DNA from: Peptococcaceae bacterium UBA5752 | GTDB taxonomy: Bacteria; Bacillota; Dehalobacteriia; UBA4068 | Reading direction: 5' to 3' | NCBI GenBank assembly: GCA_002419055.1 | Contig: DIFI01000002.1 | Coordinates: 24,328 to 88,327 of the forward strand | Length of the DNA: 64,000 nucleotides | In this document: in pieces, positions 51,256 through 60,645 of the stretch | Numbering within the stretch: position 1 is the first letter of the stretch | Layout: every line of letters starts with the position of its first letter | The notes under the pieces: generated by a model | Database searches by the model: none | Told to the model about the DNA's origin: nothing | The model's input: the letters and a program-made list of their open reading frames with translations, nothing else | Translations under genes and position numbers: made by a program

Positions 51256-52134
51256 ATGAGTACAGCTAAAGATAAAGCCCGTGTTCTCGCAGAGGCGCTT
51301 CCCTATATCCGCCGTTTTCATGGCAAAATTATTGTTGTCAAATATGGTGGTAACGCCATGATTAACGAAGAACTTAAAACCGCCGTTATAAAAGACCTGA
51401 TACTGATGCAATTGGTAGGTATGAAGCCGATTATTGTCCATGGCGGTGGCCCTGAGATCAATCTGATGCTTGAGCGACTGGCAATTGAAAGCAGTTTCGT
51501 TGATGGCTTGCGCATCACCGACGAAAATGTTATGGAAGTTGTGGAAATGGTGCTGGTTGGTAAAGTTAATCCTGAGATTATTAGGCATATCAACAGTATT
51601 GGAGGCAATGCGGTTGGCTTAAGCGGAAAAGACGGCAGACTGCTGTTATGTGAAAAGAAACAATCTGAAACCGATCTTGGTTTAGTCGGCGAAATCAAAA
51701 AAGTCAATACAGAGCTGCTTTATTCATTAATGGAGAAGGACTATATGCCGGTGGTTGCGCCGATAGGTGTGGATAAAGAAGGGCATAGTTACAATATTAA
51801 TGCCGATGATGCGGCCAGTAAAATTGCCTCAGCATTAAATGCCGAACGCTTGATATTATTGACCAACGTTACCGGCATTAAGGGCCGCAAAGATTATATT
51901 ACTTACCTTAACGTTGCCGATGTGCCGCAGCTGATTGAAGACGGTATTATCAGCGGCGGTATGATACCCAAAGTAAATTGCTGCATCGATGCCATTGAAG
52001 GCGGCGTTGGCAGTACTCATATTCTTGACGGCCGTGTTGAACATAGCGTATTACTAGAACTGTTTACTAACGAAGGCATTGGTACCATGGTAGGCCATAT
52101 GCGTCAGACAAGGGAAGGGAGGATCCCATCTTGA
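51256..52134 (+). CDS. argB: Acetylglutamate kinase
   Basis: The 292-residue kinase has VVKYGGNAM and VHGGGPEINLML (ATP and phosphate binding), ITDENVMEVVEMVL and SGGMIPKVNCCIDAI. The N-terminal helix of about 15 residues before KVVKYGG (STAKDKARVLAEALPYI) is the type seen in arginine-sensitive hexameric enzymes, so feedback control is likely. The start is ATG 51256. Its stop overlaps the argD start. Confidence 0.97.
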   Translation: MSTAKDKARVLAEALPYIRRFHGKIIVVKYGGNAMINEELKTAVIKDLILMQLVGMKPIIVHGGGPEINLMLERLAIESSFVDGLRITDENVMEVVEMVLVGKVNPEIIRHINSIGGNAVGLSGKDGRLLLCEKKQSETDLGLVGEIKKVNTELLYSLMEKDYMPVVAPIGVDKEGHSYNINADDAASKIASALNAERLILLTNVTGIKGRKDYITYLNVADVPQLIEDGIISGGMIPKVNCCIDAIEGGVGSTHILDGRVEHSVLLELFTNEGIGTMVGHMRQTREGRIPS

Positions 52135-53324
52135 ATAATAAAGAAATTGTCGAAGAAGGACAAAAATATATAATGAATACATACGGCCGGTTGCCACTGG
52201 CTTTAGTTAAAGGCACGGGCAGTTACGTTTGGGATGCGGATGGCAAACGTTATCTCGATTTTGTGGCCGGTATTGCCGTTAATTCACTGGGCCATTGTCA
52301 CCCGGCAGTCGTTGAGGCTATTAGTGAGCAGGCCAACACACTAATTCACTGCTCTAATCTCTATTGGATAGAGCCGCAGGTTAAATTAGCTAAGTTATTA
52401 GTAGATAATTCCTGCTTTACGAAAGCATTCTTTTGTAACAGCGGTGCCGAGGCTAATGAAGCAGCGCTCAAGCTAGCGCGTAAATACGCCAAATCGAAAG
52501 GTTATACAAACCGCTATGAAGTGATCTCCGCAACTAATTCTTTTCATGGCAGAACGCTGGCAACTTTGAATGCCACCGGTCAGGATAAGGTTCATCATAA
52601 TTTTGAGCCGATGCTTGATGGTTTCGCCTACGCGCCTTATAATGATCTGGCAGCTATGGGAGCCGCGATCTCAGAAAAAACCTGTGCGATAATTATCGAG
52701 CCTATTCAAGGCGAGGGCGGTGTAATTGAGGCCAATTCTGATTACTTAGTCGGGTTGCGCCACCTCTGCAATCAACACGACTTATTGTTAATATACGACG
52801 AAGTACAGGTTGGCTGCGGACGTACCGGCAAACTTTTTGCCTATCAAAACAGCGGCGTTGAACCCGATGTGATGACTTTGGCCAAAGCTTTGGCAGGCGG
52901 CGTGGCGATCGGCGCTATGCTGGTAAAACAGCGTGCTGATGTCTTCGTTCCCGGTGAGCACGCCTCAACCTTTGGCGGCAACCCCCTGGCGACAGCGGCT
53001 GCAAATGCAGCGATCAATGTAATGATCAATGAGAATATACCCGAAGAGGTTGTATTAAAAAGCAATTATTTCGTTGCCAAACTGCAGCAGCTTGTCGATA
53101 AATATGATTCTCTGGTCTGCATCAGAGGCAAAGGATTATTGCTGGGATTAGTTGCCGATAAACAGGCATCCACTGTTGTCGAAGCCTGTCTTAACAAAGG
53201 TTTACTGATTAACTGTACCGCTGGCAGCGTCTTGCGTTTTGTGCCTCCGTTAATCGTAAGTAATGATGAAATCGACGAAGCAGTAGCTATATTGGATGAA
53301 GCCCTTAAAGAATGCAATTTTTGA
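52131..53324 (+). CDS. argD: Acetylornithine aminotransferase
   Basis: The 397-residue PLP enzyme converts N-acetylglutamate semialdehyde to acetylornithine. FCNSGAEANEAALKLARK and SFHGRTLATL bind cofactor. The Schiff-base Lys is in TLAKALAGGVAIG. The start is TTG 52131, overlapping the argB stop (TTGA), behind GGGAGG; translational coupling is likely. A role in lysine synthesis as succinyl-diaminopimelate aminotransferase is a known side activity of the family. Confidence 0.96.
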   Translation: MNNKEIVEEGQKYIMNTYGRLPLALVKGTGSYVWDADGKRYLDFVAGIAVNSLGHCHPAVVEAISEQANTLIHCSNLYWIEPQVKLAKLLVDNSCFTKAFFCNSGAEANEAALKLARKYAKSKGYTNRYEVISATNSFHGRTLATLNATGQDKVHHNFEPMLDGFAYAPYNDLAAMGAAISEKTCAIIIEPIQGEGGVIEANSDYLVGLRHLCNQHDLLLIYDEVQVGCGRTGKLFAYQNSGVEPDVMTLAKALAGGVAIGAMLVKQRADVFVPGEHASTFGGNPLATAAANAAINVMINENIPEEVVLKSNYFVAKLQQLVDKYDSLVCIRGKGLLLGLVADKQASTVVEACLNKGLLINCTAGSVLRFVPPLIVSNDEIDEAVAILDEALKECNF

Positions 53325-53408
53325 TCATGCACAATATTGAATATCATTGTTACCGCATACTGCGGACATTTACAGATAACAATATAACCTTGAAAGGAGA
53401 TTATCACT

Positions 53409-54362
53409 ATGATGATGCAACTGGACAAAAAATTTGCCGGCATGGATTTTATTTCTCTGCACGACTTTTCCCACGATGACATTGTCTATATGCTTGATGT
53501 CGCTGACCATATTAAGCGGGGAAAAAAGGCAGGTCATGATATCGATTATTTAAAGGGCAAAACGCTGGGAATGATTTTTCTCAAAAATTCGACCCGTACC
53601 CGCGTTTCGTTCGAGACCGGTATATATTACCTGGGCGGAATTGGACTCTTTCTTTCAGCTGCCGATTTGCAGATCGGCCGCGGCGAGCCGATCAAAGACA
53701 CGGCGCGTACCTTATCGCGTTTCTTAAACGGTATCATGATTCGTACATTCAGTCATGATGATGTTTTGGAATTGGCGCAATATGCCGATATCCCGGTTAT
53801 TAACGGTCTCACCGATTTGCTTCATCCTTGCCAGGCCTTGGCCGATGTCCAAACTATCCGCGAACATAAAGGCAAACTTAAAGGGCTGAAATTAGTCTAC
53901 TTTGGCGATGGTAACAATATGGCTCATTCGCTGATGTTTGCAGGCGCTAAACTCGGCATGGAAGTAGTTATTGCTTCTCCGACAGGTTATCAGCCTGATC
54001 CGCATATTTTTGAGTTGGCAACGCAGGATGCTCAGAAAAACGGTGGTTCCGTTAAGGTATTGAATGATCCGTTTGAGGCTGCCCGCGATGCTGATGTTTT
54101 ATATACCGATGTTTGGGCCAGTATGGGTCAGGAGATCGAAGCAGAGAAGAGAATCAAAGCGATGCAATCTTATCAGCTCAATGATAAGCTGTTGGCGGTT
54201 GCCAAGAGCGATGCGATTGTTCTGCACTGCCTGCCTGCTAAGCGCGGTTTAGAAATAACCGATGAGGTAATCGAAGGCCAGCATTCGGTAGTATTTGATG
54301 AAGCTGAGAACCGTCTATTTGCACAAATGGCAGTAATGGCCTTGATTATGCAGGATAAATAA
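53409..54362 (+). CDS. argF: Ornithine carbamoyltransferase
   Basis: The 317-residue enzyme forms citrulline from ornithine and carbamoyl phosphate. FLKNSTRTRVSFE is the carbamoyl-phosphate loop. NGLTDLLHPCQALAD and VLHCLPAKRGLEITDEV are the ornithine and catalytic loops. The start is ATG 53409 behind AAAGGAG. The second and third codons are also ATG, so the exact start is uncertain by one or two residues. carAB genes are not in the window. Confidence 0.97.
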   Translation: MMMQLDKKFAGMDFISLHDFSHDDIVYMLDVADHIKRGKKAGHDIDYLKGKTLGMIFLKNSTRTRVSFETGIYYLGGIGLFLSAADLQIGRGEPIKDTARTLSRFLNGIMIRTFSHDDVLELAQYADIPVINGLTDLLHPCQALADVQTIREHKGKLKGLKLVYFGDGNNMAHSLMFAGAKLGMEVVIASPTGYQPDPHIFELATQDAQKNGGSVKVLNDPFEAARDADVLYTDVWASMGQEIEAEKRIKAMQSYQLNDKLLAVAKSDAIVLHCLPAKRGLEITDEVIEGQHSVVFDEAENRLFAQMAVMALIMQDK

Positions 54363-54421
54363 TATTAGCTTGATTCATTTATTTGATTTTAGATAAACAA
54401 AATCTTTAGGAGGTTACAATA

Positions 54422-55618
54422 ATGGTAAAAAAAGTTGCATTAGCGTATAGCGGCGGTCTTGATACCTCGATTATCATTCCGTGGCTGAAAGAGAATTACG
54501 GCTGCGAAGTCATTGCAGTCTGCGGCGACGTCGGCCAAGGCGATGAAACTGCGCCGTTGGAGAAAAAAGCTCTCGCATCAGGGGCCTCCAAATTTTTCAT
54601 AGGCGATTTGGTCGAGGAATTTGTATCCGATTTTGTGTTTCCGACCTTGAAAGCAGGTGCGATATATGAAGAAAAATACCTGCTCGGCACATCATTTGCT
54701 CGCCCGCTGCTGGCACGCTATCTAGTGGAAATTGCCAAACAAGAAGGCTGCGATGCCGTATGTCACGGCTGCACCGGCAAAGGCAACGACCAAGTTCGTT
54801 TTGAGTTGGCGATCAAGGCTTTAGCGCCGCAGATGAAGATCATTGCTCCTTGGCGCGAATGGGATATCCGTTCCCGTAACCAGGCCATAGACTACGCTGC
54901 TGCTCATAACATTCCCGTACCTGTCACCAAAAAAGTGCCTTACAGCATGGACCGTAATATTTGGCATCTTTCTCATGAAGGCGCTGACCTCGAAGATCCG
55001 TGGAATACACCTCAGGACTCGTTATATTTGATTTGTACGCCGCCGGAACAAGCTCCCGAAAAACCGACCTTCGTTGAAATCGAATTTGAACAGGGCACGC
55101 CGGTCAAAGTTGACGGACAAGTTCTTTCTGCCGCTAAACTGCTTGACTATCTTAACAAAATTGGCGCTGCCAATGGTGTCGGCATTGCTGATATGGTAGA
55201 AAACCGTCTCGTCGGTATGAAATCGCGCGGTGTCTATGAAACACCCGGTGGTACCATTCTCTATGCTGCTCATTCATCGCTGGAAACCATCTGTCTTGAC
55301 AGAATAACCTCCCATTATAAAGCAGAGGTAGCATTGCATTATGCCGATTTGGTTTATGATGGCGTTTGGTTCTCGCCTTTGAGAGAAGCACTTGACGCTT
55401 TTGTCGCTAAGACGCAGGAGACAGTTACCGGTACGGTTAAAATGAAGCTCTACAAAGGCAGCTGCACCGTTGCAGGAATCAAGAGCCCATATTCGCTTTA
55501 TAACGCCGAGATGGCAACTTTTGATGAAGATGATGTCTATGATCAAAAGGATGCCGAGGGTTTCATTAACCTCTTTGGTTTACCGCTCAAAGTAAGAGCT
55601 TTAATGCAGGGTAAATAG
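54422..55618 (+). CDS. argG: Argininosuccinate synthase
   Basis: The 398-residue ATP-pyrophosphatase enzyme has the PP-loop [16 protein letters not shown], and [15 protein letters not shown] for aspartate and citrulline binding. [17 protein letters not shown] sequence ([12 protein letters not shown]) confirms the family. It joins citrulline and aspartate. The start is ATG 54422 behind AGGAGG. It is the last gene of the operon; argH is not found downstream. A terminator follows. Confidence 0.98.
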   Translation: MVKKVALAYSGGLDTSIIIPWLKENYGCEVIAVCGDVGQGDETAPLEKKALASGASKFFIGDLVEEFVSDFVFPTLKAGAIYEEKYLLGTSFARPLLARYLVEIAKQEGCDAVCHGCTGKGNDQVRFELAIKALAPQMKIIAPWREWDIRSRNQAIDYAAAHNIPVPVTKKVPYSMDRNIWHLSHEGADLEDPWNTPQDSLYLICTPPEQAPEKPTFVEIEFEQGTPVKVDGQVLSAAKLLDYLNKIGAANGVGIADMVENRLVGMKSRGVYETPGGTILYAAHSSLETICLDRITSHYKAEVALHYADLVYDGVWFSPLREALDAFVAKTQETVTGTVKMKLYKGSCTVAGIKSPYSLYNAEMATFDEDDVYDQKDAEGFINLFGLPLKVRALMQGK

Positions 55619-55626
55619 CAACTTGT

Positions 55627-55657
55627 AAAGTGGGGTGCTAAACGCGTCCCACTTTTT
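55627..55657 (+). terminator. Terminator of the arg operon
   Basis: The stem AAAGTGGG / CCCACTTT with a 13-nt loop is followed by TT. Confidence 0.8.
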
Positions 55658-55708
55658 CACGAAGTTATACCTTAAAGACTAGTGTCTTATAGAAAATGGG
55701 AGGATATT

Positions 55709-56281
55709 ATGGATGAGCTGCGAAAACAACTAAGTGCCTGTAACGACTGCGACCTCTGCCACAGCCGTACACAAGTGGTATGCGGCTGTGGTGAAAGCAG
55801 TGCACGAATTTTTCTAATCGGTGAAGCACCAGGTGGGGAAGAGGATAAACTTGGGTACCCCTTTGTTGGCAAGGCCGGTCATCAACTCGATCAATTTTTA
55901 GCGGCAACAGCAATTAATAGAGATCAACTCTATATAACCAATATAGTCAAATGTCGCCCAACTACTGATGGTAAACGGGGTCCTATCAATCGCAAACCTT
56001 CTTTATTTGAGATTGCTCTATGTTGCCGTTGGCTGGAACAGGAATTAGCATTGATTAAGCCACAATTGATTGTAACATTGGGCGCGGTACCGTTAGGCTA
56101 CTTTATTGGTCGCGATCTCCGACTTAGCGATTATCACGGTCGGATATTATTGAATGAACAGGAAAAAACATTATTATTTCCGCTGTATCATCCGGCCGCA
56201 GTAATCTACAACAAAGGATTGAACGATGTCTATCAACAAGATCTCAAAATATTGCGAGAGTTAGTTAATAAACTTTCATAA
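55709..56281 (+). CDS. Family 4 uracil-DNA glycosylase
   Basis: The 190-residue iron-sulfur enzyme removes uracil from DNA. Motif A is GEAPGGEEDKLGYPFVGKAG and the later catalytic motif is YHPAA. Cluster ligands of the type 4 family are expected among Cys11, Cys14 and the later CRP and CC cysteines (NIVKCRPT, LCCRW). The sequence GCGESSARIFLIGEAPG is characteristic. ATG 55709 is chosen because GGGAGG ends 5 nt before it, over an upstream in-frame start at 55682. It is followed by coaD. Confidence 0.92.
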   Translation: MDELRKQLSACNDCDLCHSRTQVVCGCGESSARIFLIGEAPGGEEDKLGYPFVGKAGHQLDQFLAATAINRDQLYITNIVKCRPTTDGKRGPINRKPSLFEIALCCRWLEQELALIKPQLIVTLGAVPLGYFIGRDLRLSDYHGRILLNEQEKTLLFPLYHPAAVIYNKGLNDVYQQDLKILRELVNKLS

Positions 56282-56334
56282 CTACTATTAAGACAACTTA
56301 TTATTTCGTAATGCTTTAAAAAGGAGTAATAATT

Positions 56335-56814
56335 ATGGAAACCGTTGTTTATGCCGGAACATTCGATCCTATTACCTATGGCCATCTGGATATTGCGGAA
56401 CGTGCCGCTCATATTTTCGGTAATGTAATTATCGCCGTAGCCGAGGATAACTATAAATATCCGCTTTTTAGTCTTGATGAACGCTGCGATTTAATCAAAC
56501 AAGTGACAGGTCATTTACCTAATGTTAGCGTTGAGCCTTTTGATGGACTGCTAGTTGATTTTTGCATGTCTAAAAAAGCAAGTGCTATCGTTCGCGGACT
56601 GCGTGCTGTGTCTGATTTTGAAAAAGAATTTCAAATGGCGTTACTTAATAAAAAAATGCAACCGGCAATCGAGACAGTCTTTTTAATGAGTGCTGCTCAA
56701 TATCTGTATATCAGTTCCAGTTTAATCAAACGTAGTGCTGCTTTAAAGGGCTGTATTGACGATATGGTACCTCCGGTGGTTATGCAAGCTCTAAATAATA
56801 AATTTGGCAACTAA
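56335..56814 (+). CDS. coaD: Phosphopantetheine adenylyltransferase
   Basis: The 159-residue nucleotidyltransferase catalyses the penultimate step of coenzyme A synthesis. YAGTFDPITYGHLDI holds the (T/H)xGH motif, VRGLRAVSDFEKEFQMALLNK binds substrate, and YLYISSSLIKRSA is the ISSS motif. The length is typical. The start is ATG 56335 behind AAGGAG. Confidence 0.97.
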   Translation: METVVYAGTFDPITYGHLDIAERAAHIFGNVIIAVAEDNYKYPLFSLDERCDLIKQVTGHLPNVSVEPFDGLLVDFCMSKKASAIVRGLRAVSDFEKEFQMALLNKKMQPAIETVFLMSAAQYLYISSSLIKRSAALKGCIDDMVPPVVMQALNNKFGN

Positions 56815-56892
56815 TTAATTAATACTAAATAGCTCATAATATTTCAAATTGTTTGATTATAATTATAATTTTTCTTTTTCCTGCACTTATGT

Positions 56893-56955
56893 TATAGTTT
56901 AAATAACGACGGTAGGCGTTTATGCTCTAGTACTGACGCCGCCGCGATTTTTCTT
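56893..56955 (+). promoter_or_regulatory. Possible promoter and leader hairpin upstream of the carboxyltransferase gene
   Basis: TATAGT (56893-56898) is a -10 candidate without a clear -35. GGCGT (56915-56919) pairs with ACGCC (56936-56940), flanked by CGG/CCG, and ATTTTT follows. It could be a terminator for coaD or an attenuator 45 bp before the next gene. Confidence 0.4.
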
Positions 56956-56999
56956 GTTCAAATTTAACAAATTTAATATTGACTAAAGGAGGTAATTTG

Positions 57000-58424
57000 A
57001 TGGTTGAAACAGCCGGACATAAGGTTTTAATATGTGATACAACTTTCCGGGATGCTCACCAGTCATTGTTTGCTACTCGTTTATCTACAGAAGATATCTT
57101 ATCAGTAGCAGACCTAATGGATAAAGTCGGTTTTTATTCTCTTGAAGTATGGGGCGGTGCTACTTTTGACTCCTGCCTGCGTTATTTAAATGAGGATCCT
57201 TGGGAACGCTTACGGAAAATGCGCAAAGCGATGCCCAATACTAAGCTGCAGATGCTTTTACGCGGACAGAATTTGATTGGTTATCGTCACTATGCCGATG
57301 ATGTTGTAGATGAATTTGTCAAACGCGCAGTAGGTAACGGCATTGATATCATACGTATTTTTGATGCACTTAATGATATTCGCAATCTTGAACGGGCGGT
57401 GAAGGCTACTAAGAAAGAGGGCGCGCATGCTCAGGCTGCTATTTCTTATACCAATAGTCCGATCCATAATATCGATTTGTATATTAAACAATGTGTTCAA
57501 TTACGTGATATGGGCGCCGATTCAATTTGCATCAAAGATATGGCCGGAATTATCTTCCCCTATGGAGCCTATGATCTTGTTAAGGGTATCAAAGAAGCGA
57601 CCGGTTTACCGATTGAACTTCATTGCCACTATACCAGCGGTATGGCCTCAATGTCATATTTAAAAGCTGTTGAAGCCGGTTGTGATATCATAGATTGCGC
57701 TGTTTCAAGCATGGCTTTGGCAACTTCTCAGCCGGCTTCCGAAACAATGATCGCTGCATTTGAAGGTACCGGATACGATACCGGTCTTGATTTAGCAAAA
57801 TTAACGCCGATTGCTGCCAAGATGAAGTTGATCCGTCGTAAATATTCAGCTTTCGACCATACGGATCCGCGTGTCGATCCTCATGTGTTGACTTATCAGA
57901 TCCCCGGTGGCATGATTTCCAACTTTATTACTCAGCTGGAAGCTGCTAATGCTATAGATAAACTCGAGGAAGTTATGGCCGAAGTGCCGCGGGTGCGCAA
58001 AGACTTAGGTTACCCGCCGCTGGTAACACCCAGCAGTCAGATTGTCGGCAGCCAGGCTTTGCTCAACGTTTTGAGCGGCGAGCGTTACCGTCAGGTTATT
58101 AACGAGGTTAAAAACTATGTAGCCGGACATTACGGCCAGCCGCCCGGAGAGATGGATCCGGTAATCAAAGCAAAGATTTTAGGCGACAATGAATACATTA
58201 CCTGCCGTCCGGCTGATTTGATTCCACCGCAGCTTGAAGATGCTAAGAAAGAGATTGGTGCTTGGATAGAATCGCCTGAGGATCTACTTTCATATGTTAT
58301 GTTCCCACCGGTTGCCACCAAATTCCTTAAGGATAGGATGGCCGGGAAAACAAACGTTGAATATGATCTTGTTAATGGCGGCGATAACGCAAATAAAGAA
58401 AAAGCTGACTTTTGTCCAGTATAA
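57000..58424 (+). CDS. Carboxyltransferase subunit (OadA/PycB type) without biotin domain
   Basis: The 474-residue HMGL-like TIM-barrel protein has CDTTFRDAHQSLFATRLS, MLLRGQNLIGYRHYADDVV, CIKDMAGIIFPYGAYDLV (the Lys carbamylated in homologues) and ELHCHYTSGMASM (metal His). The conserved carboxylase domain (YLPLVTPSSQIVGSQALLNVL-like) is also present. It matches oxaloacetate decarboxylase alpha, the pyruvate carboxylase B subunit and transcarboxylase 5S. The C-terminal biotinyl domain is absent: the protein ends DLVNGGDNANKEKADFCPV, with no MKM motif. A separate biotin carrier must be encoded elsewhere. The start is ATG 57000 behind AAAGGAGG. Confidence 0.92.
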   Translation: MVETAGHKVLICDTTFRDAHQSLFATRLSTEDILSVADLMDKVGFYSLEVWGGATFDSCLRYLNEDPWERLRKMRKAMPNTKLQMLLRGQNLIGYRHYADDVVDEFVKRAVGNGIDIIRIFDALNDIRNLERAVKATKKEGAHAQAAISYTNSPIHNIDLYIKQCVQLRDMGADSICIKDMAGIIFPYGAYDLVKGIKEATGLPIELHCHYTSGMASMSYLKAVEAGCDIIDCAVSSMALATSQPASETMIAAFEGTGYDTGLDLAKLTPIAAKMKLIRRKYSAFDHTDPRVDPHVLTYQIPGGMISNFITQLEAANAIDKLEEVMAEVPRVRKDLGYPPLVTPSSQIVGSQALLNVLSGERYRQVINEVKNYVAGHYGQPPGEMDPVIKAKILGDNEYITCRPADLIPPQLEDAKKEIGAWIESPEDLLSYVMFPPVATKFLKDRMAGKTNVEYDLVNGGDNANKEKADFCPV

Positions 58425-58439
58425 TGCTTAAAAATTGAG

Positions 58440-58467
58440 ACGGCAGAGTTTTGACTCCGCCGTTTTT
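58440..58467 (+). terminator. Terminator of the carboxyltransferase gene
   Basis: The stem ACGGCAGAGT / ACTCCGCCGT (one mismatch) is followed by TTTTTTT. Confidence 0.88.
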
Positions 58468-58554
58468 TTATATTATTTAGGCATTTTTACCAATGCAAAG
58501 GAACATATGCAGGAATGTTTTCGTCTTAATAGAATAAAACAATCGGAGGGATGT

Positions 58555-60105
58555 ATGCCGAAAAAACTACTAATTTTACTTATTTTAGGATTGATCTTGC
58601 TGATGTCGGTATCGACATCAGCATCAGCTGCTGTTAATGTCAGTATTAATTATAATAGCGAATGGGTATATACTCTTAACCACGAAATAGAGGTAAGCAA
58701 TAATGGTAGAATTGCGGCATACGATATAACAATTACTGTGCCGCTGATGGACGAGTTGACGCCTGACTATATTGATCTACAAATCGAGCAATTGACTCCC
58801 TGGCCCTCAAAGATCAGTGTTGATAAATATGGCCATCGTGAGGCTGTTTATTATATTGACTCGCTGGCAGCCGGCCAGAGCATCACTATTATCCAAAAAC
58901 ATGTTATTTCCACATATAGCATCAGCTATAATATTGATGCGTCAACCATAAAAATCTCGAAAGCCGATTTTATTCTCGATAAATATCTTGAACCGGAAAC
59001 CGGCATTGAGAGTAATAATGAACAAATTATCAGTTTTGCCGCGTCAGCAGTAGGCAGCGAAACTAATCCTTATCTAATGGCCAAAAAGATATTTTCCGCT
59101 GTCAATCTTCATATGACTTATGCTGATGATGAAAATGCTAACAAAGGTGCGCTCAATGCCTTACTTAACGGTCGTGGTGTTTGTGAGGATTACAGTGAAT
59201 TATTAGTTGCCAGTCTGCGTGCTGTCGGAATACCGGCGCGCCAGCTTAGCGGCTACCTTTTTATGCCCTCTGAGCATTTAACCGATGATTATATTGACGA
59301 TTATGGCCGAGTGGAGCTTAACACGCTGCGTCATACTTGGGTTGAGTTTTACATTGAAGACATTGGCTGGATCGTTTGTGATCCAACTTTTACCTACACC
59401 TTTACGATGGATGGTCAGACCGGCCGCTTTATCGATTGGGATTATTTTGCTGCAATCCCCAGTGAACGCCGTTATATTTTTTATCGAGAAGGCCAAGTAT
59501 TGCCAGATACAATCAGTTTTTCCGCATCGGGCAGTAATTTAGATATAGATTTTATAGCCAGTTTAAGGTTTGGCAGTGACGCTGTTCCTTTTAATGATAT
59601 CGAAGGCCATTGGGCCGAAGATTCGGTTATGTATCTATATAACTTGCCTAATCTAACAATTAACGGCATTGGCGACGGCCTTTATGGTGTTAATGATCAA
59701 TTAACCCGTGCTCAGTTGGTTACAATGTTAGCGCGGATTGAGGGAGTCGATAACAGCTCAAGTTCTACTTTTACCGATGTCAGTACTTCTCATTGGGCAT
59801 ATGACTCTATCGGCGCCGCGCAGTCTGCCGGTTGGGTTAAAGGCTATCCCGATGGCAGTTTCCGCCCCGATAACCCCGTAACCCGCGCTGAGCTGGTTCA
59901 AGTATTTGAGAATTATTTTAAACTTTCAGCAGGATCAAGTCAGTATAGTTTTATTGATATCGACGATAATTATTGGGCGGCAAACGCTATCAATATTTTA
60001 GCTTCTCAAGGTGTTTGTAAAGGATACCAGGATGGTAGTTTCCGTCCTGATAATTATGTTACGAGAGGCGAATTTGCAGCGATGTTAGCACGCGTGCTCC
60101 AATAA
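58555..60105 (+). CDS. Secreted transglutaminase-like protein with three C-terminal SLH domains
   Basis: The 516-residue protein has a signal peptide (LLILLILGLILLMSVSTSASA, about 4-27) and an N-terminal beta-rich domain. A transglutaminase-like core (about 165-300) carries the Cys in GRGVCEDYSELLVA, the His in RHTWVEFY and the Asp in CDPTFTY, a complete catalytic triad. Three SLH repeats follow (FNDIEGHWAEDSVMYLYN, FTDVSTSHWAYDSIG with KGYPDGSFRPDNPVTRAE, and FIDIDDNYWAANAI). They would tether it to the wall polymer that holds the S-layer. ATG 58555 is taken, behind CGGAGGG. It could be a protease or crosslinking enzyme of the surface. Confidence 0.9.
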   Translation: MPKKLLILLILGLILLMSVSTSASAAVNVSINYNSEWVYTLNHEIEVSNNGRIAAYDITITVPLMDELTPDYIDLQIEQLTPWPSKISVDKYGHREAVYYIDSLAAGQSITIIQKHVISTYSISYNIDASTIKISKADFILDKYLEPETGIESNNEQIISFAASAVGSETNPYLMAKKIFSAVNLHMTYADDENANKGALNALLNGRGVCEDYSELLVASLRAVGIPARQLSGYLFMPSEHLTDDYIDDYGRVELNTLRHTWVEFYIEDIGWIVCDPTFTYTFTMDGQTGRFIDWDYFAAIPSERRYIFYREGQVLPDTISFSASGSNLDIDFIASLRFGSDAVPFNDIEGHWAEDSVMYLYNLPNLTINGIGDGLYGVNDQLTRAQLVTMLARIEGVDNSSSSTFTDVSTSHWAYDSIGAAQSAGWVKGYPDGSFRPDNPVTRAELVQVFENYFKLSAGSSQYSFIDIDDNYWAANAINILASQGVCKGYQDGSFRPDNYVTRGEFAAMLARVLQ

Positions 60106-60246
60106 TAATGGGAGAAGAAGTTTTTGTTTTATGCTGATGTTTGGTAGCTTTATTTTATTAATACTAATATCTGTTGATTTACAGTCTATTTCGTTTCCTG
60201 TTTGCATATGCTATGGCATAACGTCATATTAGCGGGATGCGATAGT

Positions 60247-60615
60247 ATGAAAGAACAATATTTAACCTTAAAACAGGTCGCAATCTTGGCAGGTAATTCT
60301 TATGGTGCGGTTAGGCGCGAAATAGAGAACGGACGACTTCATGCCTACCGGGTCGGGCGCAAATATTTGGTTGATGTCAATGATGCTGCCAGCTATGCCG
60401 AACAACACCGCCAGCCAACAGATGGTTATACTATTAAAGAAATCATGGAAATATTGCCGTTGAGTTATGCCTTTCTAATCAATCTTGTTCGCAGCGGTAG
60501 GTTAGCGGCGGTTAAATGTGGCCGCCATTATATCATCCCTAAACAGGCACTAAATCAATTTATTGCTGATAGTAAGTTGCATGGCCAAGATATTTCTATC
60601 GGTGAGAAAAGTTGA
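60247..60615 (+). CDS. Tandem excisionase-type HTH protein
   Basis: The 122-residue protein has two consecutive HTH_17-like units: YLTLKQVAILAGNSYGAVRREIENGRLHAYRVGRKYLV (about 5-43) and YTIKEIMEILPLSYAFLINLVRSGRLAAVKCGRHYII (about 60-97). Each binds DNA in the manner of MerR or Xis winged helices. The target is unknown. No integrase or att site is nearby, so a phage role is not supported. The ATG at 60247 is chosen from the homologous start; the ribosome binding site is weak (GGGATGCG). Confidence 0.8.
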   Translation: MKEQYLTLKQVAILAGNSYGAVRREIENGRLHAYRVGRKYLVDVNDAASYAEQHRQPTDGYTIKEIMEILPLSYAFLINLVRSGRLAAVKCGRHYIIPKQALNQFIADSKLHGQDISIGEKS

Positions 60616-60645
60616 TATATTAACTAAAACCAGAGGTGAAGTATC

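Noticed and set aside
60247..60615. Phage excisionase or prophage border
   Set aside because: No integrase, att repeats or phage genes are present within the neighbouring kilobases.
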